This document shows positions 39,441 to 50,929 of a DNA stretch of 64,000 nt, piece after piece. The notes beneath the pieces are model-generated. The model was given only the letters and a program-made list of their open reading frames with translations, did not search any database and was not told where the DNA came from. The translations under genes were made by a program, and so were the position numbers. How positions within the stretch are numbered: position 1 is the stretch's first letter; every line of letters begins with the position of its first letter. Source of the stretch: Desmodus rotundus (Eukaryota > Chordata > Mammalia > Chiroptera > Phyllostomidae); NCBI RefSeq assembly GCF_022682495.2, contig NC_071387.1, forward strand, positions 195,464,143 through 195,528,142, in the 5' to 3' direction.

Positions 39441-40619
39441 GGTAGGCTTTTTTTACCCACATTAACAAGAAGTTTAAAATGCTTAGTAAAAAGGATGTGA
39501 GTGTCAAGTAAACAATTCTCTGAACACAGGCAAGTGCCAGATTTGGGAGATTAGTGTAACTAAGAAAATGAAACATTACTGCTTGGAGAAATTGAACTGT
39601 ATATAAAAATAATTAGTTTTCAATGCACAGAGGTAAGCTAGAAGTATGCTAAACACTTTCTTGGTCTTATTACCTGGTAGGAAAAATTACAGAGAAAAGA
39701 ATATATTTTACTCATCAATGCTTCAGAGAAACCCATATTATACTAAGAGAGCTAGGGGTCAAAGAAGTAGTTGGACATAACACTCACTGATAAAACAAAG
39801 CAAATTTTTTTTATCACTGGGAGGTGAAAATGACAGAGCAGAGGAGTTTAAGAAATAAAGTAGTGATAACAATTTCAGGGTAAAAGAGAAGGGACTGTGT
39901 GAGGTTGACTGTTAAAAAAACATATCTGGGCATTTTATCAGTAACATCTGATTGCATGAGACCAATCCCTACAGAGATATCCAGCTTCTGCCAAACTTGC
40001 AATGATGAAGAAAACTGACTGATTGAGATAAGTGAGAATTATAGTAAAAAGAGCATTATAATCAGAGATTAGTAAAGAGTTTCTTATGATGTAAAATGAG
40101 TCATCAAAATGCAAGGTAATTAGAGCATTGGTATGTAGATTATAGGGCCATCTGCTGAAAAATATACGTTTATTTTCTTTATCATGAATGCACTTTTGGA
40201 AATGTGTCATTGCAATACATCTAAAACATGTTTGACTGAACGCGCACACACACACTTTCAGATCCTGAAAATGCCTTTGTACTTAAAATGAAATATCTTC
40301 ACCCTTGAGAACTAATGGATGATTCATCAGTTTGTAAAAGAGCATATTTGAGACAGTTTCTATCATTAAGATGGCCAAGATATAAAAGCTGATGAAAATA
40401 GTTGGGTAACAGTAAAAGAGCAAACATTTTAATAATGGGCATATTAAACTGTATGAGATTCTTGTCTATATGTGTATAGGCTAATAAGCACTATGCAAAT
40501 ATACATATTTCAATTTGACCTACAAAAGTGGATACACGCATTATTTTTCAATTTCAGTCTTTGAAATTGACCAAATTTCTGTGCCAAAGTGGAAATAAAA
40601 ACATCACCATTTAAGAAAA
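39441..40619. other. unique sequence, nothing recognised
   Basis: AT-rich. The minus-strand frames 39814-40255 show no recognisable domain. Confidence 0.45.
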
Positions 40620-43600
40620 GCAGGCATGCACCCAACATAGGAGCACCCAAATACATAAAGAAAATCTTGGAGAACTTCAAGAAAGATATTGACAGCAACA
40701 CAATTATAGTAGGGGATTTTAACACACTACTGTCAAAAAAGGACAGATCTCCCAAACAAAATATCAACAAAGATATTGTGACATTGAACAATGCCCTAGA
40801 TGAAATGGACTTAAGTGATATATATATAGAGAGCCTTTCATCCCAAAGAAGCAAAATACACATTCTTTTCAAATACACATGGAACATTTTCAAAGATAGA
40901 CCACATGATAGGACACAAAACAAGCCTCAACAAATTCAAGAAAATTAAAATCATATCAAGCATTTTCTCGAGCCACAAGGGAATGAAACTAGAAACCAAC
41001 CTCAAGGAAAAACCCCAAAACACTCAAACTCATGGAGATTGAATAGAATGCTATTAAAAAATGAATGGGTCAAGAATGAGATTAGGAAAGAAATCAAACA
41101 GTTTCTGGAAACAAATGAAAATGAACTCGCAACAACATAAAACTTATGAGACACAGGAAAGGCAGTCCTGAGAGGGAAGTTCACAGCAATACAGGCCTAC
41201 CTAAGAAAGATAGAAATGTTTCAAATAAAGAACTTAACCCTACTCATACAAGAACTCGAGGAACAGCAACAAAGACAGCCCAGAGTAAGTAGAAGGAAGG
41301 AAATAACCAAGATCAGAGCAGAATTAAATGACATAGAGACTAAAAGCACAATTCTAAAGATCAATAAATCCAGGACCTGATTCTTTGAAAAGATAAACAA
41401 AATCAAGAAGCCTTTAAGCAGGCTCATCAAGAAAAAAAGAGAGAGGACCCAAATAAACACAATCACAGATGAAAGAGGAGAGATTACAACTGATACCACA
41501 GAAATACAAAGGATTGTAACAAATTACTATGAAGAACTACATGCCAAGAAATTTGAAAACCTAGGTGAAATGGACAAATTTCTAGAAAAATATAGTCTTC
41601 TGAAACTGAATGAAAAAGCAGAAAACCTGAACAGACCAATAATAGCTGATGAAATTGAAGCAGTAATCAAAAAGCTTCCAACACACAAAAGCCCTGAACC
41701 AGACAGTTTCACAGGAGAATTTTCAAAGAATTTAAGGAAAAGCTAACCCCTATCCTTCACAGATTATTCCAAAAAATTCAAGAAGATGGAAGACTCCCAA
41801 ACTCTTTTTCTGAAGCCAGCATGAACCTAATCCCAAAAAGCAGATAAAGACATAACAAAGAAAGAAAATTTCAGGCTAATATCCCTGATGAACATAGATA
41901 CTAAAATCCTCAATAAAATAGTGGAAAACTGCATCCAGCAATACATTAAAAAGATCATACACCATGACCAAGTGGGATTCATCCCAGGGATGCAAGGATA
42001 GTACAATATTCACAAATCAATAAACATAAGACACTACATAAACAAAACGAAACACAAAAATCACATGATCATATCAATAGGTAAGGAAAAAGCATTTGAT
42101 AAGGTACAGCACCCACTTATGATAAAAATATTCAGCAAAGTGGGAGTAGAGGGAGCATTCCTCAACATAATAAAGGCCATACATGAGAAACATTCAGCCA
42201 ATATCATACTCAATGGGCAAAAACTTAGAGCTTTCCCACTAAGATCAGGAACAAGACAAGGAGGCCCACTTTCACCACTCCCATTCAACATAGTACTGGA
42301 AGTCCTAGCCACAGCAATCAGACAAGAAAAAGAAATAGAAGGCATCCAAATAGGAAAGGAGGAAGTAAAACTGTCATTGTTTGCAGATGACATGATAGTG
42401 TACATGGAAATCCCTATAGATTCCACCAAAAAACTCTTTGACTTAATAAATGAATTTGTCAAAACAGTAGTATACAAAGTCAATATTCAAAAATCAAAGG
42501 CATTCTTGTACACCAACAATGAAATATCAGAAGCAGAAATCAGGAAAAAAAATCCCATTTGATATAGTAACAAGAATAAAGTACCTAGGGATAAACCTAA
42601 TCAAGGAGGTAAAAGACCTGTACTCAGAAAACTATACAACACTGAAGAAAGAAATGAAGGAAGACACAAACAAATGGAAGCATGTACCATGCTCATGGAT
42701 TGGAAGAATTAACATCATTGAAATGGCTAAAGTACCCAAATTGATTTATAGATTCAATGCAATCCCTATTAAAGTACCAATGACATATTTCACAAATATA
42801 CAACAAACAGTTCAGAAATTTATATGGAACCATAAACGACCCTCAATAGCTACAGCAATTTTGAGAAAGAAGAACAAAGCAGGAGGGATCACAATACATG
42901 ATATCAAACTATATTACAAGGCTATTGTATTCAAAACAGCCTGGTAATGGCATAAGAACAGACACATAGACTAATGGGACAGAACACAGAACCTAGAAAA
43001 AAACCCAAGTCTCTATGGTCAACTAGTACTTGACAAACGGGGAAGAAGCATAAAATAGAGTAATAATAGCCTCTTCAACAGATGGTATTAGGAGATTTGG
43101 ACAGCTACATGCAAAAAAAATGAAACTCAATCACCAACTTACACCATACACAAAAATAAATTCAAGGTGGATAAAAGACTTAAATATACGTTGTTACACC
43201 ATAGAAGTCCTAGAGAGAACATAGGCAGGAAAATCTCAGGCATTCCACACAGCAACATCTTCACTGATATGTCCCCTAAAACAAGGGACATAAAGGAAAG
43301 AATAAACAAATGGGACCTCATCAAAATAAAAAGTTTCTGCATGGCTAAAGAAAACAGTATTAAAATAAAAAGAGAACCAACTATATGAAAAAACATATTT
43401 GTCAATGATACCTCAGACGAGGGTTTGATCTCCAAAATACATAAAAAAACTCACAGGACTCCACTCCAGGAAGACAAAAAACCCAGTTAAAAAATGGATA
43501 AGGAACTTGGACAGACACTTCTCCAAGGAGGACATACAGAGGGCCCAGAGACATATGAAAGGATGCTCAGCATCACTAACCATTAGAGAGATGCAAATTA

Positions 43601-44345
43601 AAACCACAATGAGATAACACTTCACACCTGGCAGAATGGCCATCATAAACAAATCAACAAACAAATGCTGGAGAGGATGTGGAGAAAAGGGAATCCTAGT
43701 GCACTGTTGGTGGGAATGCAGACTGGTGCAGCCACTGTGGAAAACAGTATAGAAATTCCTCAGAAAACTAAAAATGGAACTGCCTTTTGACCCAGCAATT
43801 CCACTGCTTGGATTATACCCTAAGAACCCTGAAACACCCATCCAAAAGAACCTGTGCACCCCAATGTTCATAGCAGCACAATATACAATAGTCAAGTGCT
43901 GGAAGCAACCCAAGTGCTCATCAGTAAATGAGTGGATCAAAACTATGGTACATTTACACAATGGAATTCTATGCCACAGAGAGAAAGAAGGAGCTCCTAC
44001 CCTTTGCAACAACATGGATGGAACTGGAGAGCATTATGCTAAGTGAAATAAGCCAGGAGGTGAGGGACAAATACCATATGATCTCACCTTTAACTAGAAC
44101 ATATTCAACAAAAGAAAAAGCAAACAAAATATAACCAGAGACACTGAAGTTAAGAACGATTTGACAGTAACCAGAGGGGAGAAGAGAGGGGACAATGGGG
44201 GGAAGGGTTTTCAGGAGCTACTATAAAGGACACATGGATAAAACTAAGAGGGAGGGTGGAAGCAAGGGAGGGAGATGGGTTTGGCTGAGGGAGGGGAGTG
44301 GGGGGGGGAATACAGACAACTATAGTTGAACAACAATAAAATAAT
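40620..44345 (+). mobile_element. 5'-truncated L1 with ORF2 remnants (longest in window)
   Basis: A 3.7-kb sense L1. It begins inside the ORF2 endonuclease domain ('gcatgcacccaacataggag'). The frame 40589-40948 has IIVGDFN at its conserved endonuclease block. Reverse transcriptase follows: 42065-42562 contains RQGGPLSP and the catalytic FADD at 42380-42391; 42519-42947 continues the thumb region in another frame after a frameshift near 42550. The C-terminus runs through 43480-44060, then a G-rich 3' UTR (44160-44310) and A tail to about 44345. ORF1, the 5' UTR and the first part of ORF2 are absent. Stops and frameshifts, for example between 40950 and 42060, make it dead. The long antisense frames 40510-43435 and 43413-44015 are shadows. 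A clear target duplication was not found. Confidence 0.93.
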
Positions 44346-44448
44346 TTTTAAAAAAATAACAAAATCAATATACATAATAAAATTTCCTCTTGTATTTGAA
44401 TCTCCAGGCCCAGAAAGAGTACCTTGAAATAAAACTGAAGCAATTCAT

Positions 44449-44452
44449 GAAA

Positions 44453-44508
<56 letters not shown>
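44449..44508. repeat. (GAAA)n microsatellite
   Basis: About 15 GAAA units, nearly perfect, about 100 bp after the end of the L1 tail. Confidence 0.97.
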
Positions 44509-44799
44509 GCAGATTAGCTTTTCTATCACAGATTTCCTCAACTACCTTCACTGTGTGTCTAATAGTTACATAAAATGATTTCCTCATTCCAAAATACTGG
44601 TCCTGTTTGCTTCCTTCTTGTTGCTGGAGTGGAAACTCAAGTGTGACGCCTTTGAGCTTCACCAGTTCCTTTATTGCTACAATAACGCTGCTTCAGGCAA
44701 TGCTTTAGATAGACACCTGATACAGACACCTGAGCGGTCTGTGGTTTTGCCTTGTTTTCCTGCCCTCGCCACTTCTGGTGCTTGAAATTTGTTATTGCT

Positions 44800-45068
44800 T
44801 TTTGAAAAAGCAAACAAAATATAACCAGAGACATTGAAGTTAAGAACAATGTAACAATAGCAAGGGCGGGGGTGGGGGGGTGGGGGCGGGGACAGTAGGT
44901 AGAGGGGATTACAGGAACTACTATAAAGGACACATGAACAAATCCAAGGGGGAGGGTGGAGAGGGGGGAGGGAAGTGGGTTCACCTGGGGTGGGGTGAAG
45001 GGATGGGGGAAAAGGCATACAACTGTAATTAAATAACAATAAATAAATTAAAAAAAAAAAAAAAGAAA
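44800..45068 (+). mobile_element. short L1 3' end with perfect 16-bp target duplication
   Basis: About 269 bp of L1 3' UTR: start 'gaaaaagcaaacaaaatata', then 'accagagacattgaagttaa', a G-rich block (44865-45010) and an A tail. It is bracketed by a perfect 16-bp duplication, gaaatttgttattgct, at 44784-44799 and 45069-45084. It holds no coding sequence. Low divergence from the 47.5-47.8 kb copy and the intact duplication indicate a recent insertion. Confidence 0.95.
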
Positions 45069-45084
45069 GAAATTTGTTATTGCT

Positions 45085-45651
45085 CAAGCAGCCACCTACT
45101 CTAATGACAGCCTTAGAATGAGTACTCTTGGCCAGACTTACTGTTTGAGATTACAAAGTTTTCCATTCACTTATTTCACTTACATGACTTCTGAATGTTT
45201 AAGTAAATTGTTGTCAGAAAAGTCACTGGATTTTAAAAGGAGTGAGTGAAAACCTGTTTTCTACATTTAGAAGGGGTGAACAATATTTCTTGCCAACCTG
45301 TTCCTTTGTTGTTAAACAAGTTTTCCTCAAAAAGAATTAAAGTTGTAAACGTGTTTATCCCAGGACAGATGTGCATATGGTTTTCTTGCTCAAAGGAGGG
45401 AAACATCTGCTCTACCTAAGTCGTACGTATGGAGGGAAGGACCTCAACATTTAGGGTTATATTGATGAGGAGCAGTATCTAAACAACTGATACCACTGTG
45501 TTTAATCAGTTGAGGTAAATCTCTAAGTCATCAAGGTTTACTTAGTTTTTTCATAAAATACTAAATTAATTTTAATAAAACATATAATGCTGACCTAAAG
45601 TATGGAAAATTATAAGAACAGACATTTGAAAATTACAAAGAAAGCAACTTT
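45085..45651. other. unique sequence
   Basis: Nothing recognised between the L1 and the VES SINE. Confidence 0.45.
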
Positions 45652-45872
45652 GTTTTTAATCATCATCCAAGGACTTTCTTTTCATTGGTTCCAGAGAGAG
45701 AGGGAGAAACATCAATTGGCTGCCTCCAGTGTGTACCCAAACAGGGATCATACACACATGAAACCAGGGATAAGACCTGCAACCTAGGCATGTGCCCTGA
45801 CTAGGAATCAAACTCGCCTTCTTCTGGTTATGGGATGACGCTCTGACCAACTGAGCTGCACCAGCCATGGCA
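45652..45872 (-). mobile_element. VES SINE
   Basis: A minus-strand VES: head near 45870 (element orientation GGCTGGTGCAGCTCAGTTGG), B-box-like 'aggaatcaaac' at about 45804-45814, pyrimidine-rich body and T-rich left end. The possible short target duplication 'caacttt' lies at 45645-45651 and 45873-45879. Confidence 0.88.
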
Positions 45873-46800
45873 CAACTTTTAAATATATAATTTTGATGGA
45901 GTATATTTGTTGTAGAAAGCAAAGCAGAAATGCAAATGTGTCTTTTTATGCCTGTCATTTCCATCGCATCTTGTGCTTCAACTTCATTTTATTACTTTTG
46001 TCACCCTCTTGCTTTCAATCTCTAGAGAAAAATATTTAGCACACAATAGTAATTATTTTTATTTTTCCTTTGTGCATCACACTTTCCTTGGACATTTAAA
46101 TTTTCCTGTCCTAAAAGCTGAAGTTCTTGATGGACTAATGAAAATATTTTTAATGAATATTTGGTTACTTAATAAGGATAATGACTCAAAGTGATGTTAA
46201 ATTTGAAATATAAAATTTAATTTATAATATTTTATAGAAAACCTAAACATGTAATTCAGATTTCATATTTGTTTTAAGAACTATTTATATTAATTTTCTT
46301 GAAACTTCTTTTTCTCTGAACATTAATTTTCCATGGTAAAACTAAATTAAATCAACTAAAGAAATATTATGCAATACCTATGCTTACCTATGCTTATTTA
46401 ATAATGATATGATAAACATTGTTGAAACCTATGGGTCAAATGTAAATTTTGATTGCCTTAATGCTAGTTCTATGTCTTAGGATATTAAGTACCATATATT
46501 TCAGACTATAAAATGCACTTTCCCCTCTAAATTTGGGAGGTAAATGGGGGTGCATCTTGTAGTCCAAATGTAGCTTACCTGGCTCACTGGGGCAAGGTGG
46601 GGGTGCAGTAGAGTGGGGCCACAGGAGGCAGGAGCAGAGTCAGTGCTGTGGCATACTATAGTGCTAGGGAGGAGGGTACAGGCAGTGCAGGCACCTTAGG
46701 AGAAGAGAGCCTGGGGTGCCTGTATGTGCCTCCATCACGTGACTGGTGTGTCACTATTAACATTAACATAGGCAAATTCTACTGCAGGGTCACCTGTCAG

Positions 46801-46897
46801 TGTGGCCCTGCAGCTGTTGCAAAACTACAACTCCCATCATGCTTGGACAGGTTGGGATGATGGGAGCTGAAATTTGGCAACAGCTGCAGAGCCACAC
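46801..46897. repeat. long inverted repeat inside the TIR transposon
   Basis: Arms of about 40 nt, 46801-46840 and 46857-46897, pair around a 16-nt loop. The core 'ctgcagctgttgc' of the left arm is matched by 'gcaacagctgcag' in the right arm, and 'ctcccatcat' by 'atgatgggag'. A few mismatches lie in the middle. It would extrude as a cruciform or fold as an RNA hairpin. Confidence 0.85.
46824..46842 (+). promoter_or_regulatory. ZNF143/THAP11-type motif
   Basis: 'actacaactcccatcatgc' fits the mammalian SBS2 motif bound by ZNF143 and THAP11 (ACTACAAYTCCCANNATGC). It lies in the left arm of the transposon hairpin. The match is seen in sequence; binding is inferred and depends on chromatin. Confidence 0.5.
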
Positions 46898-46920
46898 AGA
46901 TTGTACAAAACTGCTGTCCC

Positions 46921-47797
46921 TCTGACTGGTGAGATGGTACCTCATTGTGGTTTTAATTTGCATCTCTCTGATGGATAGTGATGCTGAGCATCTTTTCATG
47001 TGTCTCTGGGTCCTCTGTATGTCTTCCTTGGAGAAGTGTCTGTTTAAGTCCTTTGCCCATTTTTTAATTGGTTTGTTTGTCTTCCTGGAGTGCAGTTGTG
47101 TAAGTTCTTTATATATTTTTGAGATCAGGCCCTGGCCTGAGGTATCATTAGCAAATATGTTTTCCCATACTGTTGGTTCTCTTTTTATTTTAATACTGTT
47201 TTCTTTAGCCATGCAGAAGCTTTTTATTTTGATGAGGTCTCATTTGTTTATTCTTTCCTTTATGTCCCTTGCTTTAGGAGATGTGTCTATGAGGATGTTG
47301 CTGCGTGGAAAGTCTGAGATTTTCCAGCCAAGTAGTGGAAGCAACCTCAGTGCCCATCAGCAAATGAGTGGATCCAAAAACTATGGTATATTTACACAAT
47401 GGAATTCTATGCAGCAGAGAGAAAGAAGGAGCTTATACCCTTTGCAACAGCATGGATGGAACTGGAAAGCATTATGCTTAAGTAAAATAAGCCAGACAGT
47501 GAGGGACAAATACCATATGATCTCACCTTTAACTAGAACATAATCAACAGAAGAAAAAAGCAAACAAAATATAACCAGAGATGTTGAAGTTAAGAACAAT
47601 CTAACAATAACCAGGGAGGAGTGGGGAGGGGACAGTGGGGAAAGGGGATTACAGGAACTACTATAAAGAACACATGGACAAAATCAGGGGGGAGGGGGGA
47701 GGTGGTGGAGGGAGGGGGGTTCTGCTGGGATGGGGTGGAGGGATGGGGAGAAAAGGCATTCAACAGTAATTGAATAACAATAAAAATTTTTAAAAAA
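46921..47797 (+). mobile_element. L1 insertion with 5' inversion (twin priming)
   Basis: The left part, 46921-47325, is antisense L1 ORF2 ('cattgtggttttaatttgca', 'tcattttgatgaggtctca'-like text near 47230). From 47326 the sequence switches abruptly to sense L1 ('gtggaagcaacctcagtgcc', 'tttacacaatggaattctat') and runs through a G-rich 3' UTR to an A-rich tail. The whole is flanked by 'ctgctgtccc' (46911-46920 and 47800-47809). This is the classic 5'-inverted structure made by twin priming. The 204-codon frame at 46929-47543 crosses the inversion joint and is an accident. Confidence 0.92.
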
Positions 47798-47842
47798 CCC
47801 TGCTGTCCCCATACAAGAATATTATACAACCTGTAGCCCTCT

Positions 47843-47894
47843 AGCAGCAGATCCCCCCATAACAGTGTCAGCAGCAGATCCCCCCATAACAGTG
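47843..47894. repeat. 27-bp tandem duplication
   Basis: Unit agcagcag-atcccccc-ataacagt-gtc, two near-perfect copies (47843-47869 and 47870-47894), with a weaker third echo ('agctcccccataac') near 47922. It belongs to the TIR transposon body. Confidence 0.85.
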
Positions 47895-48269
47895 CATCAT
47901 CCACTGATGTTCTCAGCTACAGCTCCCCCATAACTATGAAGGACACAGTGCTGATAGTTCTGTCGTTACTGTATTCTGTTGTAGAAAGATACGATGGTGT
48001 ACCATAGTCTCCTGCTGAATCTACCATAATTGTGGAAAGATGTCAAAGCAGAAAAGGATTTCTGCTTTAAAGGATGTTATTAAATATTTTACCATATTTT
48101 TTACTGCAAAAATTTTTGCCCCTACTTTCCTCCTCTAAAACCTAGGTGCGTCTTATGGTCTGAATACTACGGTATAATCATAAAGAAGTTGAATTGTACA
48201 TCAACAATAGCAAATGATCATATCACATCAATCATGTTTTCCTCAGAATGTTGTTAAGCTACAGATTGT

Positions 48270-48510
48270 CTTTTTTTTAAATCCTTACCCACAGCCATTT
48301 TTTTATTATTGATTTTATAAGGAAAGGAAGAAGGGAGAGAGAGAAACATCAATGTGAGAGAAAAACATTGACTGGTTGCCTCCTGCACGTGCCTTGAAGT
48401 AGGATTGAACTCACAACTGAGGTATGTGCCCTGACTGGGAATAGAACCTGCTAACTTCTGATTTATGGGGCAACACACCAACTAACTGAATTTCTTGGCC
48501 AGGGCAAGCC
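48270..48510 (-). mobile_element. VES SINE
   Basis: A minus-strand VES with the head near 48505 (GCCCTGGCCAAG in element orientation), a pyrimidine-rich body and a T-rich left end. The 9-bp target duplication acagattgt lies at 48261-48269 and 48511-48519. It lies about 100 bp right of the TIR transposon. Confidence 0.9.
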
Positions 48511-48919
48511 ACAGATTGTTTTTATTTCGTAAATGACTATGTATAATTTTTTGCTTTGTTGCACAATGTGCTCCTGTATGAGATCAAAATGTCTATCTAC
48601 AGAAACATTTTTAAAAAGATCATAGAATATGTATACGTAAAAGGTTTAAAAAGAACAGTGAGATGTATAAAAGAGATATCAATAATTATTAGTTGTCATT
48701 TTCCTGTGTTTCCATTTATACAATTGTTCACTCACCTTTCAGGCATACAATGTAGGATTTTAATTCCCACTTGCTGCATACCACTTAATTTTAGATGAAT
48801 CAGGTGTAAATGAAAAATCCATGAAAATCAATGTTGAGTTAAAATTGTTTCTAGTAATGTAATAAGAAATCCATAAAATAAAAGATTAGTTTTTATTAAT
48901 GTCCTTTAAATGGATGTGT

Positions 48920-49075
48920 TTCAATCTTGAATCTGTCACCAGCAGTTGGGCTCACAGAAGTCACACCATCTGCCTTAGATTATTCCCTCATTTGTAAAAT
49001 AATGAAGCAGCAGTATTGTGAAGATTTGATTGTATAATTTATGTGAATCTCTTGGTATAGTTCTTACTATATATT
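48920..49075 (+). repeat. MIR SINE
   Basis: 'tgccttagattattccctca', then 'tttgtaaaataatgaagcag', then 'gtgaagatttgattgtataa', then 'tcttggtatagttctt' follows the MIR core and 3' part (tttcctcatctgtaaaatgg, then gtgaggattaaatgag, then gcctggcac). Confidence 0.75.
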
Positions 49076-49274
49076 GTAAAAATAATGAATGATAGGTATT
49101 TTATAACTAACACAATTATAATTATTTTACATGTTATACACAAAACAGAAAAATATTAAACTGGATTTTTCAAAAATATAATTATCAATAAGCATCACAT
49201 TATAAATATATAAATATCAATGGGCATTGTACTATATTGTATTTAATATAGGTATGCCATATTTTAAAAGTATC

Positions 49275-49415
49275 AAACTGTACCATGGTTAAGACACCTG
49301 AGAAAGATGAAATGGGCTCAAAATTATGATCATGGACAAATTACTTAACTTCTATAACTTAGGTTTTTGACTCATGTAAACTAGAAATATTATAGTTATG
49401 GTATTTGTTATGGAG
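49275..49415 (+). repeat. MIR SINE, diverged
   Basis: 'catggacaaattacttaact', then 'tctataacttaggtttttga', then 'ctcatgtaaactagaaatat' matches the MIR core order (gggcaagttacttaacctct, then cctcagtttcctcatctgta, then aaatgggg). Confidence 0.6.
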
Positions 49416-49898
49416 AATTATTTATTTCATATACATATATTTATGGTATAATTTTATCCTACATGCTATTTCTCAAGATTTGACTATCCTTGATCAATCA
49501 GAAGGGTCTTTTCTAGAGAAATGTGATGTGAAAATGTGATATGAGTTATTGTCTTTTTAAAACAGAAGTAACTAACCTTAATAAATATGACTCTTGAGAA
49601 TAGACATTGAAACAGCAAATGGATATACTGCTGTTTTCACTACAAATGGATCATGGAAAAGATCTTGCAGAATAACACTCAGCAGAAGAGATTCTAGCAA
49701 GTATATATAAATTCCCTTCAGCATTTCTGTTGTCAGCGTGAAGTCTGCTCAAGTGCACAATTTCATGGTTGACTAGTCATTGTCCTTGGTTGAATTTATT
49801 TTCAGTGATGGTAAAAAAAAATCATTGGTTTTCTACTTGCTACTCAGCAGTCATAAATCTATATGTAAAATAGTTATTCCAGTGAGGTCTTAACCTTT

Positions 49899-49989
49899 AG
49901 ATTGCATATGTATCTTTAACTCAAGAGCTCAGGATGCTCGCAAGTATGTGGCCTACAGCCCTCTGCTCTACCAGCTGGGCTATCGAAGG
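49899..49989 (-). pseudogene. tRNA-Tyr(GTA) pseudogene with intron relic
   Basis: On the minus strand from 49989: acceptor-like CCTTCGA, A box TAGCCCAGCTGG, D arm ending TAGAGC, then an anticodon arm with GGCTGTAG. GTA is the tyrosine anticodon. About 17 nt of intron-like sequence follows, where vertebrate tRNA-Tyr genes carry their intron. The 3' half starts well (ATCCT) and then decays: the T arm has GAGTTAAAGATAC instead of GGTTCGANTCC, and no acceptor partner is visible. It is not expected to be functional. A tRNA-derived SINE head is less likely because the match is specifically tyrosine and has an intron. Confidence 0.75.
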
Positions 49990-50717
49990 GCTCTGTGTGA
50001 CTTACTTTGATTAGCATGATGTTCTCAAGGTTCATCCGTATAGTCACAAATGGCAGAATTTTAATAATTTTTGTTAATTCTTTGTATTACTTATCTGTTT
50101 GCTCGGTCTAAAACCCAGAAGGCCAACCTCAAGCCCCACAGCGCTTTGCTTATAGCCAAATGTACTTTCTTTGTCTTTTTATTATCATTATTATAAAAAA
50201 TAAATCCTTTTTTAAAAAGGAAAAAAAATTCAAGATCTCAACAATCCTAAATGCATCAATACTGCAAACTGAACTTGACAATTAGCTGCTCTCTCTGTAA
50301 GGAAATACTGATCCTCTGTTTAAATGACTTTTTAAAAAAATAAAATATTTAAATCTACACACAACAGAGATAAATATTATGAAATGAAAATGAATTCCTT
50401 CACAGCAAAGTTATAAAATTTGTTTTAAATTAAGAATGTTAAATGATTTTTTTTTGTTGCTAACAAAGTTAACCATTTGATCATTTCTTGCACTTTTGGC
50501 TAAGATCAAGGGCAGAGTTAACTATTGTACAAAAGGCATTAATGTTCTCAGAGATTGTTACACATCTTGATTCTGATATGGTACTATGAGAACCAAAAAA
50601 ATCAAAGAATATTAATAAAGTCCATTAGTTCGAAGAAATCAAAATGTCCAGATTAGTTTTCATTTTTACGCTAGAGAAAGCCTATGTTTGAGGCCAGGGT
50701 TAAAAATGAGCTATTTG
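49990..50717. other. unique AT-rich sequence
   Basis: Nothing recognised. Several A and T runs near 50200-50340 and 50440. Confidence 0.45.
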
Positions 50718-50929
50718 GCCCTGGATGGTGGCTCAGTGGATTGAGTGCCAGCCTGAGAACCAAAGGGTTACCTGTTGCATTCCCAGTCAAGGCACATGTT
50801 TGGGTTGCAGGCCAGGTCCCCACTTGGGGGCGTGCAAGAGGCAACCACACATTGATGTTTCCCTCCTTCTTTTTCTGTCCTAACATTTCCCATCTAAATA
50901 AATAAATAAATAAATAAAATCTTAAAAAT
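50718..50929 (+). mobile_element. VES SINE
   Basis: The only plus-strand VES here. It starts gccctggatggtggctcagt (A-box region), has a degenerate B box near 50766-50780, then a body with 'ggccaggtccccacttgggg' and an (AAAT)n tail (50896-50918). The flanks aaaatgagctatttg (50703-50717) and aaaatgagttctttg (50930-50944) form a 15-bp target duplication with two mismatches. An open frame in each orientation within it is a SINE artefact. Confidence 0.95.

Larger units (their letters stand above)
46490..48174. mobile_element. TIR DNA transposon (TACCGTATTT-type ends), non-autonomous, host of a nested L1
   Basis: The left end 'taccatatatttcagactat' then 'aaaatgcac' mirrors the right end, which read on the opposite strand is 'taccgtagtattcagaccat' then 'aagacgcac'. 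These are about 29-bp inverted repeats, and TA at each edge would fit a Tc1/mariner-pogo type target. Removing the L1 at 46921-47797 leaves about 800 bp with no transposase. The internal sequence is GC-rich and includes a long hairpin (46801-46897) and a short tandem duplication (47843-47894). Superfamily is uncertain. The plus-strand frame at 46648-46860 is not protein-like. Confidence 0.7.

Noticed and set aside
40510..44015. Long minus-strand open frames (up to 200 codons)
   Set aside because: They are antisense to L1 ORF2, which is known to stay open on the opposite strand. The sense strand carries the endonuclease and FADD motifs.
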